From contig JAFXHW010000136.1 in assembly GCA_017533545.1 (NCBI GenBank), positions 1 through 13,372 of the forward strand: 13,372 bases of DNA, written 5' to 3'. Positions 5,920 to 13,202 of this stretch are shown in pieces. Position numbers and translations under genes: made by a program. This DNA comes from Clostridia bacterium (lineage in GTDB: Bacteria; Bacillota_A; Clostridia; Oscillospirales; CAG-272). The notes under the pieces are model-generated. The model worked only from the letters and a program-made list of their open reading frames with translations, was not told where the DNA came from and searched no databases. How positions within the stretch are numbered: position 1 is the first letter of the stretch; each line of letters begins with the position of its first letter.

Positions 5920-8046
5920 TTATTTTGCAATTATATTGTCTACGTGAGTGATATAGGTGCCGGGCAGGTAGAGGGTAAGGATCGTTTCGTAATCATAGCC
6001 CAGCTTTACAAGGTCGCGCACGCCGTACTGGCTGAGTCCGATGCCGTGGCCGTATCCGCGTCCGACAAAGACGAAGCTTCCCGGATCGCCCTCGGCAACT
6101 ACCTGACGCTCTGTCTTGACAATTATATCGGGTGCTGTGATATCGGGGAGATTCGTGGGAGGGGCGGGGGTATCTTCAAATATAGATCCGCCGCTCGAGC
6201 CCGTATCGGAGCCGCTGCCGATGTCGTCCGAATCGCCGTCGAATATCAGCATATTGTTGGTGATATCAAGCACGTCGAGACCGCTGTCGGTCAGAACCGA
6301 AAGGGAGTTCGGAGTGAAATTGATCTCGATTCCGTCTCCGTGAGTGAGAATGATCGCCTCGGATGGGGCCTGTACGATCTCGGGTGATGCGCTGTATCCC
6401 GTCATGACGTACGCGCCATAGGTGATGTCCTCTTCATCGACGAAGATATTGTTGTTGGGCTTTTGCGTAGGTTGTGTCTCGGTTCCGCCGCTTTGACTTC
6501 CCTGGCTGCCCTGAGAACTGCTCTGCGAGTTTTTGATCGCATCTATCGCCGCGCTTATATCGGTGTTGAATTCGTAGTCGGTGACGGTGAGTGTCTCGCC
6601 CGCGCGTCCCACAACGAAATTGGCACTCTTAAGCCCTAAAACGGTGCGTATCTTATCGGTACGGGTAATGGTCACCGAAGAGCCGTAGCTGTCGGTGATC
6701 TTCAATTCATAAACGAAATTTGAGTTTCCTGCGAGTTCCTCGATGGAAACGTCAACGACGGTGCCGTTAAGTCCGGTGTATCCGGCGTTGGTGAGCCGTT
6801 GCATTATCTGCGAGGGAGTCATCGAAACTGTCCACGATCCGCCGGGAACGTTCTCGTAATCCTCCCATGGAGTGATTACCGACTGCAGATAGGGAGTATC
6901 CGTTCCCCATGCATATTTTGCGGCGACGGTACCGCCGCCCGTGGACGACGAGTAGGCCACCAATGCGGCCTTGCCGCCATAGGCAAGTATCATTCCCGCG
7001 GTTGAATCGACCGCTTGATTTACAGCGTCGTTGGTGCGGTTGAGTCCCTTATACACCTGACAGCAGGTGGTATTGCATATATCAAATGTGTTATGCTTGC
7101 GGCTGGAAAGAGCAAACGATCTCGAAGCGACCGCAAAGGTGCGGAGCAGATTCTGCGACGATTGGTTTGACACCTCCCATGGCAAAACGCCTCTGACGTA
7201 GTCGTCCAGAGGGAGTATATTTGTGACCGCAACGCCCGAGGCCGTCTGGCTTATCCAGCGGGTGTATTTGAAAAAACCATCGTATGTATTCTGCGCGGGA
7301 GTAACCAGATATGCCTTATCGGTGCCGTTCTGCGCGGCCGAAAGAGCAAGAGTGGTATTTGTGTATCCGTCGTATTCAAAAAGGATATCGTCGTTTGACG
7401 GGTCAATTACGCAAAGTGCGGTATCGGAAGGGCTGACGACGTGCGCATTATATCCGAGTGACTGAATTCTGTAAAGATCGCCGTTGGCCAGATTCATATC
7501 CGAATACTGTCCTATTCTCAAACACCAGCTTCCGTTTATCACTGCCGGGAAGGTTTCGGTGTAATTGCCGAGTGAGTTGCCGAGCGCCTGAGCCAAATAG
7601 TAGACCTCGCTCTCCGAACAGTCGACCTGTATATGCCATCCGCCGACCGATACATTATAATAAGAGGCAAGCGAATATGTCATAGAGCTTTTGGAAAGAT
7701 TTCCGTCACAAACAACGGCCACCTTTTTGTTGGACAGAGTTGCAAGCTGATTAAAATGGCGGTTGCTGTCGGAATATCCGACGTTAAAGCCATATTTTGC
7801 CGATGTTTCAAAGCCCACGGTAACGCCGTCGGCATACATTAGTCCGACAGACACCAGAAGCTGACCGTCGGCATCATGATAATATGAGCCGACGTCGCTT
7901 ACGGCGTAGATGGGGTCAGCAAAGATCTGAATGATGATTGCGGCGGCGCCGAGCACCATCAGAGCGGCCAAAAATGCACAAAGAAGGCGTACCCAGAACT
8001 TATTGTCGGCGCGGAACTTCTTTTTCTTTGCCTGCTTTTTCGACAT
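5920..8046 (-). CDS. SpoIID/LytB-domain protein with a long insertion
   Basis: Membrane-anchored, extracytoplasmic protein of the SpoIID family. Members are peptidoglycan lytic transglycosylases (stage II sporulation protein D) or amidase enhancers. The 708 residues open with a Lys-rich cytoplasmic tip and one membrane segment (about 17-42). Residues 172-206 (LRIGQY, then LGYNAHVV) resemble a SPOR-type peptidoglycan-binding repeat. The SpoIID core begins near 276 with LPLDDYVRGVLPWEVS (278-293), where Glu291 aligns with the catalytic Glu. ASRSFAL (307-313), CNTTCCQVYKG (324-334) and LGLKSANF (470-477) follow. The closing GRGYGHGIGLSQYG motif (662-675) comes only after about 180 inserted residues, including Ser/Gln/Gly- and Asp/Ser/Gly-rich linkers (507-532, 603-640). 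Many relatives read TTHCQVY where this reads TTCCQVY. AAAGGAG lies 10 bases before ATG 8046. It is the second gene of a unit with the 183-residue protein (37-base gap). Confidence 0.88.
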   Translation of the reverse strand: MSKKQAKKKKFRADNKFWVRLLCAFLAALMVLGAAAIIIQIFADPIYAVSDVGSYYHDADGQLLVSVGLMYADGVTVGFETSAKYGFNVGYSDSNRHFNQLATLSNKKVAVVCDGNLSKSSMTYSLASYYNVSVGGWHIQVDCSESEVYYLAQALGNSLGNYTETFPAVINGSWCLRIGQYSDMNLANGDLYRIQSLGYNAHVVSPSDTALCVIDPSNDDILFEYDGYTNTTLALSAAQNGTDKAYLVTPAQNTYDGFFKYTRWISQTASGVAVTNILPLDDYVRGVLPWEVSNQSSQNLLRTFAVASRSFALSSRKHNTFDICNTTCCQVYKGLNRTNDAVNQAVDSTAGMILAYGGKAALVAYSSSTGGGTVAAKYAWGTDTPYLQSVITPWEDYENVPGGSWTVSMTPSQIMQRLTNAGYTGLNGTVVDVSIEELAGNSNFVYELKITDSYGSSVTITRTDKIRTVLGLKSANFVVGRAGETLTVTDYEFNTDISAAIDAIKNSQSSSQGSQGSQSGGTETQPTQKPNNNIFVDEEDITYGAYVMTGYSASPEIVQAPSEAIILTHGDGIEINFTPNSLSVLTDSGLDVLDITNNMLIFDGDSDDIGSGSDTGSSGGSIFEDTPAPPTNLPDITAPDIIVKTERQVVAEGDPGSFVFVGRGYGHGIGLSQYGVRDLVKLGYDYETILTLYLPGTYITHVDNIIAK

Positions 8047-8083
8047 ATCGCTTCAACTCCTTTCTTTATATGTATTTTTGTTT

Positions 8084-8635
8084 TTATCTGATTTCGTACG
8101 CGCCTCTGACCATGAAATAGGCATCTGCCGATGTAACGGCAACGCCGCGGCCGTCGGCACGGGGGATTATGAGCAGATGACGCTGAGGAATGGCCGAAGC
8201 GTGGAGGATCTCGTTTCCGCTTGTGCAGTCGGAAAGGCCGACGTTTGCGGCAACGTTGACGGGATCTTCAATTATTGCAATAGCGCTTCCCGAACGGAGT
8301 ATGATCTCGCACGAGCTTGCGGCATAAAGTCGCTGTCCGGCGGTAAGGTATACTACCTCATAGCCTTGGCTCGATGCCGAAGGCTGAACGGTAAGGCCGC
8401 CCGAAACTATCTGCTGTGCAACGTGCGCTTTGATCTCGTCAAGGTAACTCTCGCCGATGGAGCTTACCACCGATGAGATGAGCTGCTCCTTATATTCGCC
8501 GTTGAGATAGCTGACCGTAACAAGCGGGTCTGCAACAGTTCCGGCAGAGCCGAAAACGGCGAGGGTCAACATACTCGACAAAAGTAAGGCTGATACTGTA
8601 ATAATGATCTTTTGTTTGCTCATTTTCTTTTTCAT
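8084..8635 (-). CDS. Exported protein of unknown function, partner of the SpoIID-domain gene
   Basis: I recognise no named domain in this 183-residue protein. A basic N-terminus (MKKKMSKQK) and a hydrophobic stretch (about 9-29) indicate a signal peptide or single membrane anchor, so the rest (from about 32) should be outside the cytoplasm. The mature part has an amphipathic region (45-78), a Ser-rich link (86-90), then a beta-rich half with LTAGQRLYAASSCEIILRSG (97-116) and IPRADGRGV (157-165). Two cysteines (109, 137) could pair. AGAGAGG lies 5 bases before ATG 8635; ATG 8623 is a possible but less favoured start. It leads a two-gene leftward unit and has its own promoter at 8663-8691. An extracytoplasmic role linked to its SpoIID neighbour is inferred only from position. 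Confidence 0.8.
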   Translation of the reverse strand: MKKKMSKQKIIITVSALLLSSMLTLAVFGSAGTVADPLVTVSYLNGEYKEQLISSVVSSIGESYLDEIKAHVAQQIVSGGLTVQPSASSQGYEVVYLTAGQRLYAASSCEIILRSGSAIAIIEDPVNVAANVGLSDCTSGNEILHASAIPQRHLLIIPRADGRGVAVTSADAYFMVRGAYEIR

Positions 8636-8662
8636 TATTGTCCTCTCTCTTGGTATAATCGG

Positions 8663-8691
8663 ATTATATCATGTTTTTATCGGAAATTCAA
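8663..8691 (-). promoter_or_regulatory. Extended -10 promoter of the 183-residue protein / SpoIID unit
   Basis: On the minus strand TTGAAT (8686-8691), a 17-base spacer and TATAAT (8663-8668) preceded by TGA. Transcription should start near 8656, giving a leader of about 20 bases that holds the AGAGAGG ribosome site. No strong sporulation-sigma pattern is obvious, so this looks like a vegetative sigmaA promoter. Confidence 0.8.
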
Positions 8692-8751
8692 TTATATTTC
8701 CGAATTTGCATCATTCCATTTTCTGCACACGGCATCATATATCGGCCGAGC

Positions 8752-10149
8752 CTATGCATTTATCCATTCCGACGTGCTCGAAGGAAGTCCTTTTTTAACG
8801 AGCTTTCTTTCGGCATGCTCTTTCGCAAGGGTGTGAATGACCGAGAAAACGGGAACGCCCAGAAGAAGACCGACAATGCCGAAAAGTCCGCCCATTACGA
8901 TAACCGATATAATTATCCAAACAGCGGGGAGCGATGTGCGGTCGTGCAGAACGTAGGGCTCGATCACCCAACTGTCAAGCTGCTGTATGCCCACTATCAT
9001 CAAAATGAACCAGATTACCATCGACGGATTTGAAACAAATATGATAAATGCACCGGGAATCGCGCCGAGGAAGGGGCCGACGTAAGGAATAACGTTGGTA
9101 ACACCGACAAGCACGCTGATAAGAGGTGCATAGGGCATCTTGAATATGCTCATCAGAATAAAGCACAAAAGACCGATTATCACAGCATCGATGACCTTGC
9201 CGTTGATAAACTGAATGAATTTCTCGTTTATCAGTGCCGACAGGCGCAAAATGCGGTCGTTTTTCTTTTCGGGAAGGAATATCGACATAAGATTGCGCAG
9301 TTTTTCGGCAATGCTCTTTCTGGCGATAAGGTAGTAGATGGATATCATCAGCCCGACAACGATATTCGTCGCCTCGGTGATGATCGTTGCAACCGACGAC
9401 ACTACAGTGGGAGCAAAGCCCATCAGCGCCTCGTACGAATCGACGAGGATATCCTTGAGCGTGTCGGCAAGATCGAAGCTTCTCGAATAAGGCAGAATGT
9501 TGTCGTGCAGGTATCGGTAAAACATATTCGTTTTACCTTCCTCAACGAATCTTACGATCGGGTCGGGCAGCGAGCCGTCATCATTGCGGAAAATTATCGG
9601 CTCGGCTGTATTCATAACGGGATTGCGGAAAAATATATCGATAACGGGGATCTCTTCGGTGGCTTTATCGATAAATCCTTGCGCTGCATCGATATATCCG
9701 GGAATCTTTTCGGTAAGGTCGGTATAGCTCTGCCCAACCTGAGGAATGATCAGAGCTGTACACGCAATGATTACCGCAAAAACAACAAGATAAGTGCAGG
9801 CAAGCGACAGCACCGCGCACCAATTGATCTTTTTCTTCTCTTTTACCTCAACGGTTTCGCCGAAAAATCTCTGCAGGAATTTGGGAATCTTTATCGGCTT
9901 TCTCGCCTTTTGCTTTCTGTTGTTCAAAAAGGCGAAAACGCGTTTTTCAAACAGAGCAAGAAGCGGATAAAAGGCAAATGCCATGATAAAGCCGTAGATA
10001 AGGGGCTTTAATATGCCGACCAATGATATTATCGCATTCCAGATGACGTCGAGGTTGAAAAGTAGCGAAACAATTATTCCGGAACCTATTATTACGATAA
10101 GGGCATATGCGGCGATGGTATTATACTGATCGTTTCTTTCAAACTTCAT
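8752..10149 (-). CDS. AI-2E/YtvI family permease, second of a tandem pair
   Basis: Integral membrane protein of the AI-2E (PF01594-type) family, which includes the E. coli AI-2 exporter TqsA, PerM and B. subtilis YtvI; the substrate is unknown. The 465 residues have N-terminal membrane pairs (about 12-32 and 42-65). A basic cytoplasmic insert (77-109) follows, then a helix (110-135), a large extracytoplasmic loop (136-245) and a C-terminal helix bundle. The signature block GVTNVIPYVGPFLGAIPGA (349-367) and GIQQLDSWVIEP (387-398) are present. The start at 10149 is preferred over 10170 because GGAGGG lies 5 bases before it. This start overlaps the end of the upstream paralogue by 11 bases, indicating translational coupling. 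It has a longer loop and a basic insert that the paralogue lacks. No clear terminator follows. Confidence 0.9.
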   Translation of the reverse strand: MKFERNDQYNTIAAYALIVIIGSGIIVSLLFNLDVIWNAIISLVGILKPLIYGFIMAFAFYPLLALFEKRVFAFLNNRKQKARKPIKIPKFLQRFFGETVEVKEKKKINWCAVLSLACTYLVVFAVIIACTALIIPQVGQSYTDLTEKIPGYIDAAQGFIDKATEEIPVIDIFFRNPVMNTAEPIIFRNDDGSLPDPIVRFVEEGKTNMFYRYLHDNILPYSRSFDLADTLKDILVDSYEALMGFAPTVVSSVATIITEATNIVVGLMISIYYLIARKSIAEKLRNLMSIFLPEKKNDRILRLSALINEKFIQFINGKVIDAVIIGLLCFILMSIFKMPYAPLISVLVGVTNVIPYVGPFLGAIPGAFIIFVSNPSMVIWFILMIVGIQQLDSWVIEPYVLHDRTSLPAVWIIISVIVMGGLFGIVGLLLGVPVFSVIHTLAKEHAERKLVKKGLPSSTSEWINA

Positions 10150-11311
10150 CGCTGCCCTCCTCTGCCTCAACAGCCTCGCCCTGCATCTTTTTATCTGCCA
10201 TACGCTTTACAAAGCGCTTGGCCATAACATAGATGAGCGCGAAGAGGGGAACACCTATAAACATACCTACCACGCCGAAAAGTCCGCTCATTACGGTGAT
10301 GGCTACGATTACTCCGAGAGAGGAGAGTCCGACCGTTTCGCCGAGGATCTTTGGACCGATGACGTTGCCGTCGATCTGCTGGATTATAAGAATAATCACA
10401 AGGAACCAAAGAGCCTTTATCGGATCGGCAATGAGAATGATGAATGCACTGGGGATAGCTCCGATAAACGGTCCGAAGAAGGGGATAATGTTGGTAACGC
10501 CAACGATTATGGCCACGAGCGAGTAGTAGGGGATATTAAAGATTGCGAGCACCACAAAGGTGATGATGCAGATAATAAGCGAATCGAGCAGCTTGCCGAT
10601 AATGAATCCGCCGAATGTACCGTCGGTAAAGCGCAAGAAATCCATAAGCGAATCGCTCTTTTTCTCAGGCAGTATAGCATAGACGAGCTTTTTGCCCTGC
10701 GCGATCAGCTTTTCCTTCGAGTAGAGGAAATAGATAGAAAGGATTATGCCCAAAAAGGCATTTTTAACGTATTCGGCAAAGGATGCCACAAAAGAGGTCA
10801 GATGGGGTGTGACCGTCTGCACGATCTTATAGGAATCGGCGAAGAATTCCTCGATATACTGCGCCGTTCTGTCGGCATCGAGGAAGGGCAGATATTTTGT
10901 GAGCATATCGGCAGTCGAATCTACCGTCGAAAGTGCGCCGCTGAGCATATTGATAAGGTCGTTGCAGCTTACGAGCAGCTGAGGAATGAGCAGTGCGAAT
11001 ATCAGCACGATAAAGGTGATGTATACGAGATAGCTGAGGACAATGGAAAGCACTCGCTTTAATGCGGGACGCTTTTTGCCCTTATCGCAAAAGGCAAACA
11101 CCCGCTTTTCGAACACCTTCATCATCGGATTGACGAGATAAGCGATGATAAATCCGATTATAAGCGGATTTATTATCGACACAAATTTACCAACGCCCTT
11201 GCCTATCGTGCCAAGATTCAAAAGCACGACCAAAACGAGTGTGGCAATAGCGACAACACCCAATGCATATATGGCTATGGTAGTATATTTTTTGTTCCAA
11301 TTAATCTTCAT
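10139..11311 (-). CDS. AI-2E/YtvI family permease, first of a tandem pair
   Basis: Second member of the same membrane family, 390 residues from ATG 11311. Membrane segments are visible at about 10-32, 43-63, 85-112 and 182-197, and in the C-terminal bundle 242-363. The family block GVTNIIPFFGPFIGAIPSA (271-289) and QQIDGNVIGP (311-320) are intact. Its acidic, Glu-rich tail (378-390) overlaps the start of the downstream paralogue. The N-termini are clearly homologous (KKYTTIAIYAL against DQYNTIAAYAL), as is VFEKRVFAF against LFEKRVFAF, so the pair arose by duplication. The start is slightly uncertain: GTG at 11323 is in frame, but neither it nor ATG 11311 has a strong Shine-Dalgarno; ATG 11311 matches the usual family N-terminus better. 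It has its own promoter at 11359-11387. Confidence 0.9.
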   Translation of the reverse strand: MKINWNKKYTTIAIYALGVVAIATLVLVVLLNLGTIGKGVGKFVSIINPLIIGFIIAYLVNPMMKVFEKRVFAFCDKGKKRPALKRVLSIVLSYLVYITFIVLIFALLIPQLLVSCNDLINMLSGALSTVDSTADMLTKYLPFLDADRTAQYIEEFFADSYKIVQTVTPHLTSFVASFAEYVKNAFLGIILSIYFLYSKEKLIAQGKKLVYAILPEKKSDSLMDFLRFTDGTFGGFIIGKLLDSLIICIITFVVLAIFNIPYYSLVAIIVGVTNIIPFFGPFIGAIPSAFIILIADPIKALWFLVIILIIQQIDGNVIGPKILGETVGLSSLGVIVAITVMSGLFGVVGMFIGVPLFALIYVMAKRFVKRMADKKMQGEAVEAEEGSDEV

Positions 11312-11358
11312 TTTATCGCTCACAAAATGTTTTTATTAAAAAGGATACTAATAAATAG

Positions 11359-11387
11359 ATTATAGCACAAAATTATGCTTTTTACAA
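11359..11387 (-). promoter_or_regulatory. Extended -10 promoter of the AI-2E permease pair
   Basis: On the minus strand TTGTAA (11382-11387), a 17-base spacer and TATAAT (11359-11364) preceded by TGC. Transcription should start near 11352. It stands back to back with the promoter at 11405-11433, with 17 bases between the two -35 boxes. Confidence 0.82.
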
Positions 11388-11404
11388 TGGATAAAAAATT
11401 AATA

Positions 11405-11433
11405 TTGCCAAAATAAAATTCTTATGTTACAAT
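11405..11433 (+). promoter_or_regulatory. Extended -10 promoter of the DUF362-ferredoxin gene
   Basis: TTGCCA (11405-11410), a 17-base spacer and TACAAT (11428-11433) preceded by TGT. The predicted start near 11440 rules out an in-frame ATG at 11424 and supports translation from ATG 11484. Confidence 0.78.
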
Positions 11434-11483
11434 ATATAAGTACATTTTTTATTGATTTTAAACAAATCCGAGAGGTTATCTCA

Positions 11484-12650
11484 ATGATTAATGATTTAAG
11501 AGTCTGTCTCAACGGCTGCGCCGAATACGACGAAGAAAAAATATATTCTGTTCTGTCAAGCCATTTTGACACCCTCGGTGCCGACAACAGTTTTTTTCAG
11601 GGCAAGAAAGTAGTTATTAAGCCCAACCTTGTTGAGGCAACGTCTCCCGATCACGCCATTACCACACATCCGTCCTTTATATATTGCGCGGCAAAGATAA
11701 TCGCCGAGCGCGGGGGCAGCGTTATGATTGCCGAAAGCCCCGGCGGACTTTACACAGAGGCAGTTTTGAAAAATCTCTACCGTGTAACCGGAACTGCCAA
11801 GGCCGCCGAGAGGGCGGGAGGTGCGCTCAATTACGATCTGTCCTACCGCTCCTTTGAAGCTCCCAAGGGCGAGGCCTCAAGATATTTCGAGGTAATTGCG
11901 CCCATTCTCGACTGCGACATTATCGTAGATATCTGCAAGCTCAAAACACACACTCTGACCCAGCTTTCGGCCAACGCCAAAAACCTTTTCGGCTGTGTTC
12001 CGGGAGTGTTCAAGGCCGAGCAGCATGCGCGCTTCCCCGATCAGACCGAGTTCATGCGCGCGCTGGTCGATCTCGCGCAGGCGATTTGCGATTCAAAGCC
12101 CGTTTTGTGCATAACCGATGCCGTTTTCGGCATGGAGGGTAACGGTCCGACGGGAGGAAGCCCCCGTCATATTGGCTGTATTCTCACTTCCTTCAACCCT
12201 TTCGCCGCCGACCTTGTGGCCACGCGCGTCATCGCGCTCTCTGAGGACGATGAGATCGAATGCGTCAAAATGCTCGAATTTGCATCGTCGCGCGGACTTT
12301 GCCCGAAATCGAGCCGCGATGTCGAAGTTATCGGTGAGAATGCGGACAATTTCAGAGTAAAAGATCTCATCATGCCCGATACAAACCTCAAAAAATGGTT
12401 CAACTTTATTCCCCCCTTCCTCGCCCCCCGTCCCAAGGTCGATTTCGAAAAGTGTGTCGGATGCGGCCGATGTGCCGATGTCTGCCCGCCCAAGGCGATC
12501 GAGATGAAGGAAATGAAGATTGACGGCAAGATGAAAAAGAGACCGAAGATCAACCGATCGGTATGCATCCGCTGCTTCTGCTGTCAGGAGCTCTGCCCCA
12601 TTCACGCCATCAATGTCAAAAAGAATTTTATATTCAAGCTGATAAAATAA
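11484..12650 (+). CDS. DUF362-domain protein with two C-terminal 4Fe-4S clusters
   Basis: Cytoplasmic iron-sulfur protein of 388 residues. Residues about 1-300 are a DUF362 domain: VVIKPNLV (43-50), KLKTHTLTQLS (152-162), AKNLFG (165-170) and TDAVFGMEGNGP (211-222) are its recognisable blocks. Residues 321-376 form a ferredoxin-like module: C324, C327, C330, C334 (CVGCGRCADVCP) and C361, C364, C367, C371 (CIRCFCCQELCP), two complete CxxCxxCxxxCP sets. The family is widespread in anaerobes, and its reaction is not established to my knowledge. An electron-transfer or redox-enzyme role is inferred from the clusters. I chose ATG 11484 because AGAGG lies 8 bases upstream and the promoter -10 box sits at 11428-11433. 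A single-gene unit ending directly at a bidirectional terminator. Confidence 0.92.
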   Translation: MINDLRVCLNGCAEYDEEKIYSVLSSHFDTLGADNSFFQGKKVVIKPNLVEATSPDHAITTHPSFIYCAAKIIAERGGSVMIAESPGGLYTEAVLKNLYRVTGTAKAAERAGGALNYDLSYRSFEAPKGEASRYFEVIAPILDCDIIVDICKLKTHTLTQLSANAKNLFGCVPGVFKAEQHARFPDQTEFMRALVDLAQAICDSKPVLCITDAVFGMEGNGPTGGSPRHIGCILTSFNPFAADLVATRVIALSEDDEIECVKMLEFASSRGLCPKSSRDVEVIGENADNFRVKDLIMPDTNLKKWFNFIPPFLAPRPKVDFEKCVGCGRCADVCPPKAIEMKEMKIDGKMKKRPKINRSVCIRCFCCQELCPIHAINVKKNFIFKLIK

Positions 12651-12681
12651 AAAAGAGGCCATGCGGCCTCTTTTGTTTTTT
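12651..12681. terminator. Bidirectional terminator between convergent genes
   Basis: AAAAGAGGCC (12651-12660) and GGCCTCTTTT (12665-12674) form a perfect 10-bp stem with an ATGC loop. It starts directly after the DUF362 stop codon and is followed by GTTTTTT. In the other direction the stem is followed by TTATTTTATC, so it can also end the leftward gene whose stop is at 12685. Confidence 0.95.
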
Positions 12682-12684
12682 CGT

Positions 12685-13122
12685 TTACTGCTGTCTGCTC
12701 TTTTTGCGGCGATTGTATTCGGAAACGGGATTGACGATCTCGCGCCAGTCGAGATCACCGTGATCGAGCGCGCGAACCAAAACCTCTGCAGTTGCGATAT
12801 TAGTGGCAACGGGGACGTTATGAATGTCGCAAAGGCGCAAAAGGTTGCTCTCCACCTCGCGGTTATCGGCATTGGGAGAGGTATCGCGGAAGAAGAGCAA
12901 AAGATCGATCTCATCGTACGAAACGCGGGATGCTATCTGCTGCGCTCCGCCGTATTCACCGAGGAGGAATCTCTCGATCTTAAGTCCGGTAGCGTCGGAT
13001 ATGTACTTACCTGTGCTGCTTGTGGCACAAAGGGTATGGCGGCTGAGTGTACCGCAATAAGCGATGCAAAACTGTGCCATCAATTCCTTTTTCTTATCAT
13101 CAGCAATAATAGCTATTTCCAT
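12685..13122 (-). CDS. Methylglyoxal-synthase homologue with substituted active site
   Basis: The 145 residues match methylglyoxal synthase over the full length: IAIIADDKKKELMAQF (3-18), TSSTGK (34-39), GGAQQIASR (58-66), FFRD (77-80), LLRLCDIHNVPVATNIAT (94-111) and HGDLDWR (121-127). True enzymes convert dihydroxyacetone phosphate to methylglyoxal. By gap-free comparison with remembered E. coli MgsA numbering, His19 is Asp8, Asp71 (the GGDQQ catalytic Asp) is Ala60, His98 is Asn87 and Asp101 is Val90. Asp20 (Asp9) and Asp91 (Asp80) are kept. The phosphate-loop region is mostly kept, but the LSGP Ser is Leu54. A changed reaction, or ligand binding without catalysis, is therefore likely, so I give no mgsA symbol. 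ATG 13122 is chosen with AAGAG 7 bases upstream; TTG 13143 is a poorer start. It follows the partial gene at 13203 by about 80 bases. Confidence 0.88.
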   Translation of the reverse strand: MEIAIIADDKKKELMAQFCIAYCGTLSRHTLCATSSTGKYISDATGLKIERFLLGEYGGAQQIASRVSYDEIDLLLFFRDTSPNADNREVESNLLRLCDIHNVPVATNIATAEVLVRALDHGDLDWREIVNPVSEYNRRKKSRQQ

Positions 13123-13202
13123 TTTAATTCTCTTGCCCGGCAAGGCTTAGGCCTCGGAGCAATCTCCTTTCCCTTCTGAGTCGGGTTTCTCAAATATGTC
13201 GA

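Noticed and set aside
5893..6387. 164-codon plus-strand frame opposite the SpoIID-domain gene
   Set aside because: It mirrors the C-terminal part of the SpoIID gene, whose motifs are unambiguous; no supporting start signals.
8692..8751. Terminator after the second permease
   Set aside because: I found no stable stem followed by a T run on the minus strand, so read-through toward the SpoIID unit remains possible.
10150..10170. Seven-residue N-terminal extension of the second permease
   Set aside because: GGAGGG lies 5 bases before ATG 10149, and the family N-terminus begins there.
11424..11483. Upstream ATG extending the DUF362 protein by 20 residues
   Set aside because: It lies inside the promoter -10 region and lacks a ribosome site, whereas ATG 11484 has AGAGG at proper spacing.
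13144..13202. AAAGGAG-type ribosome site between the partial gene and the methylglyoxal-synthase homologue
   Set aside because: No start codon at suitable distance opens a meaningful frame; GGAG-ATTG-CTCC is only a 4-bp hairpin.
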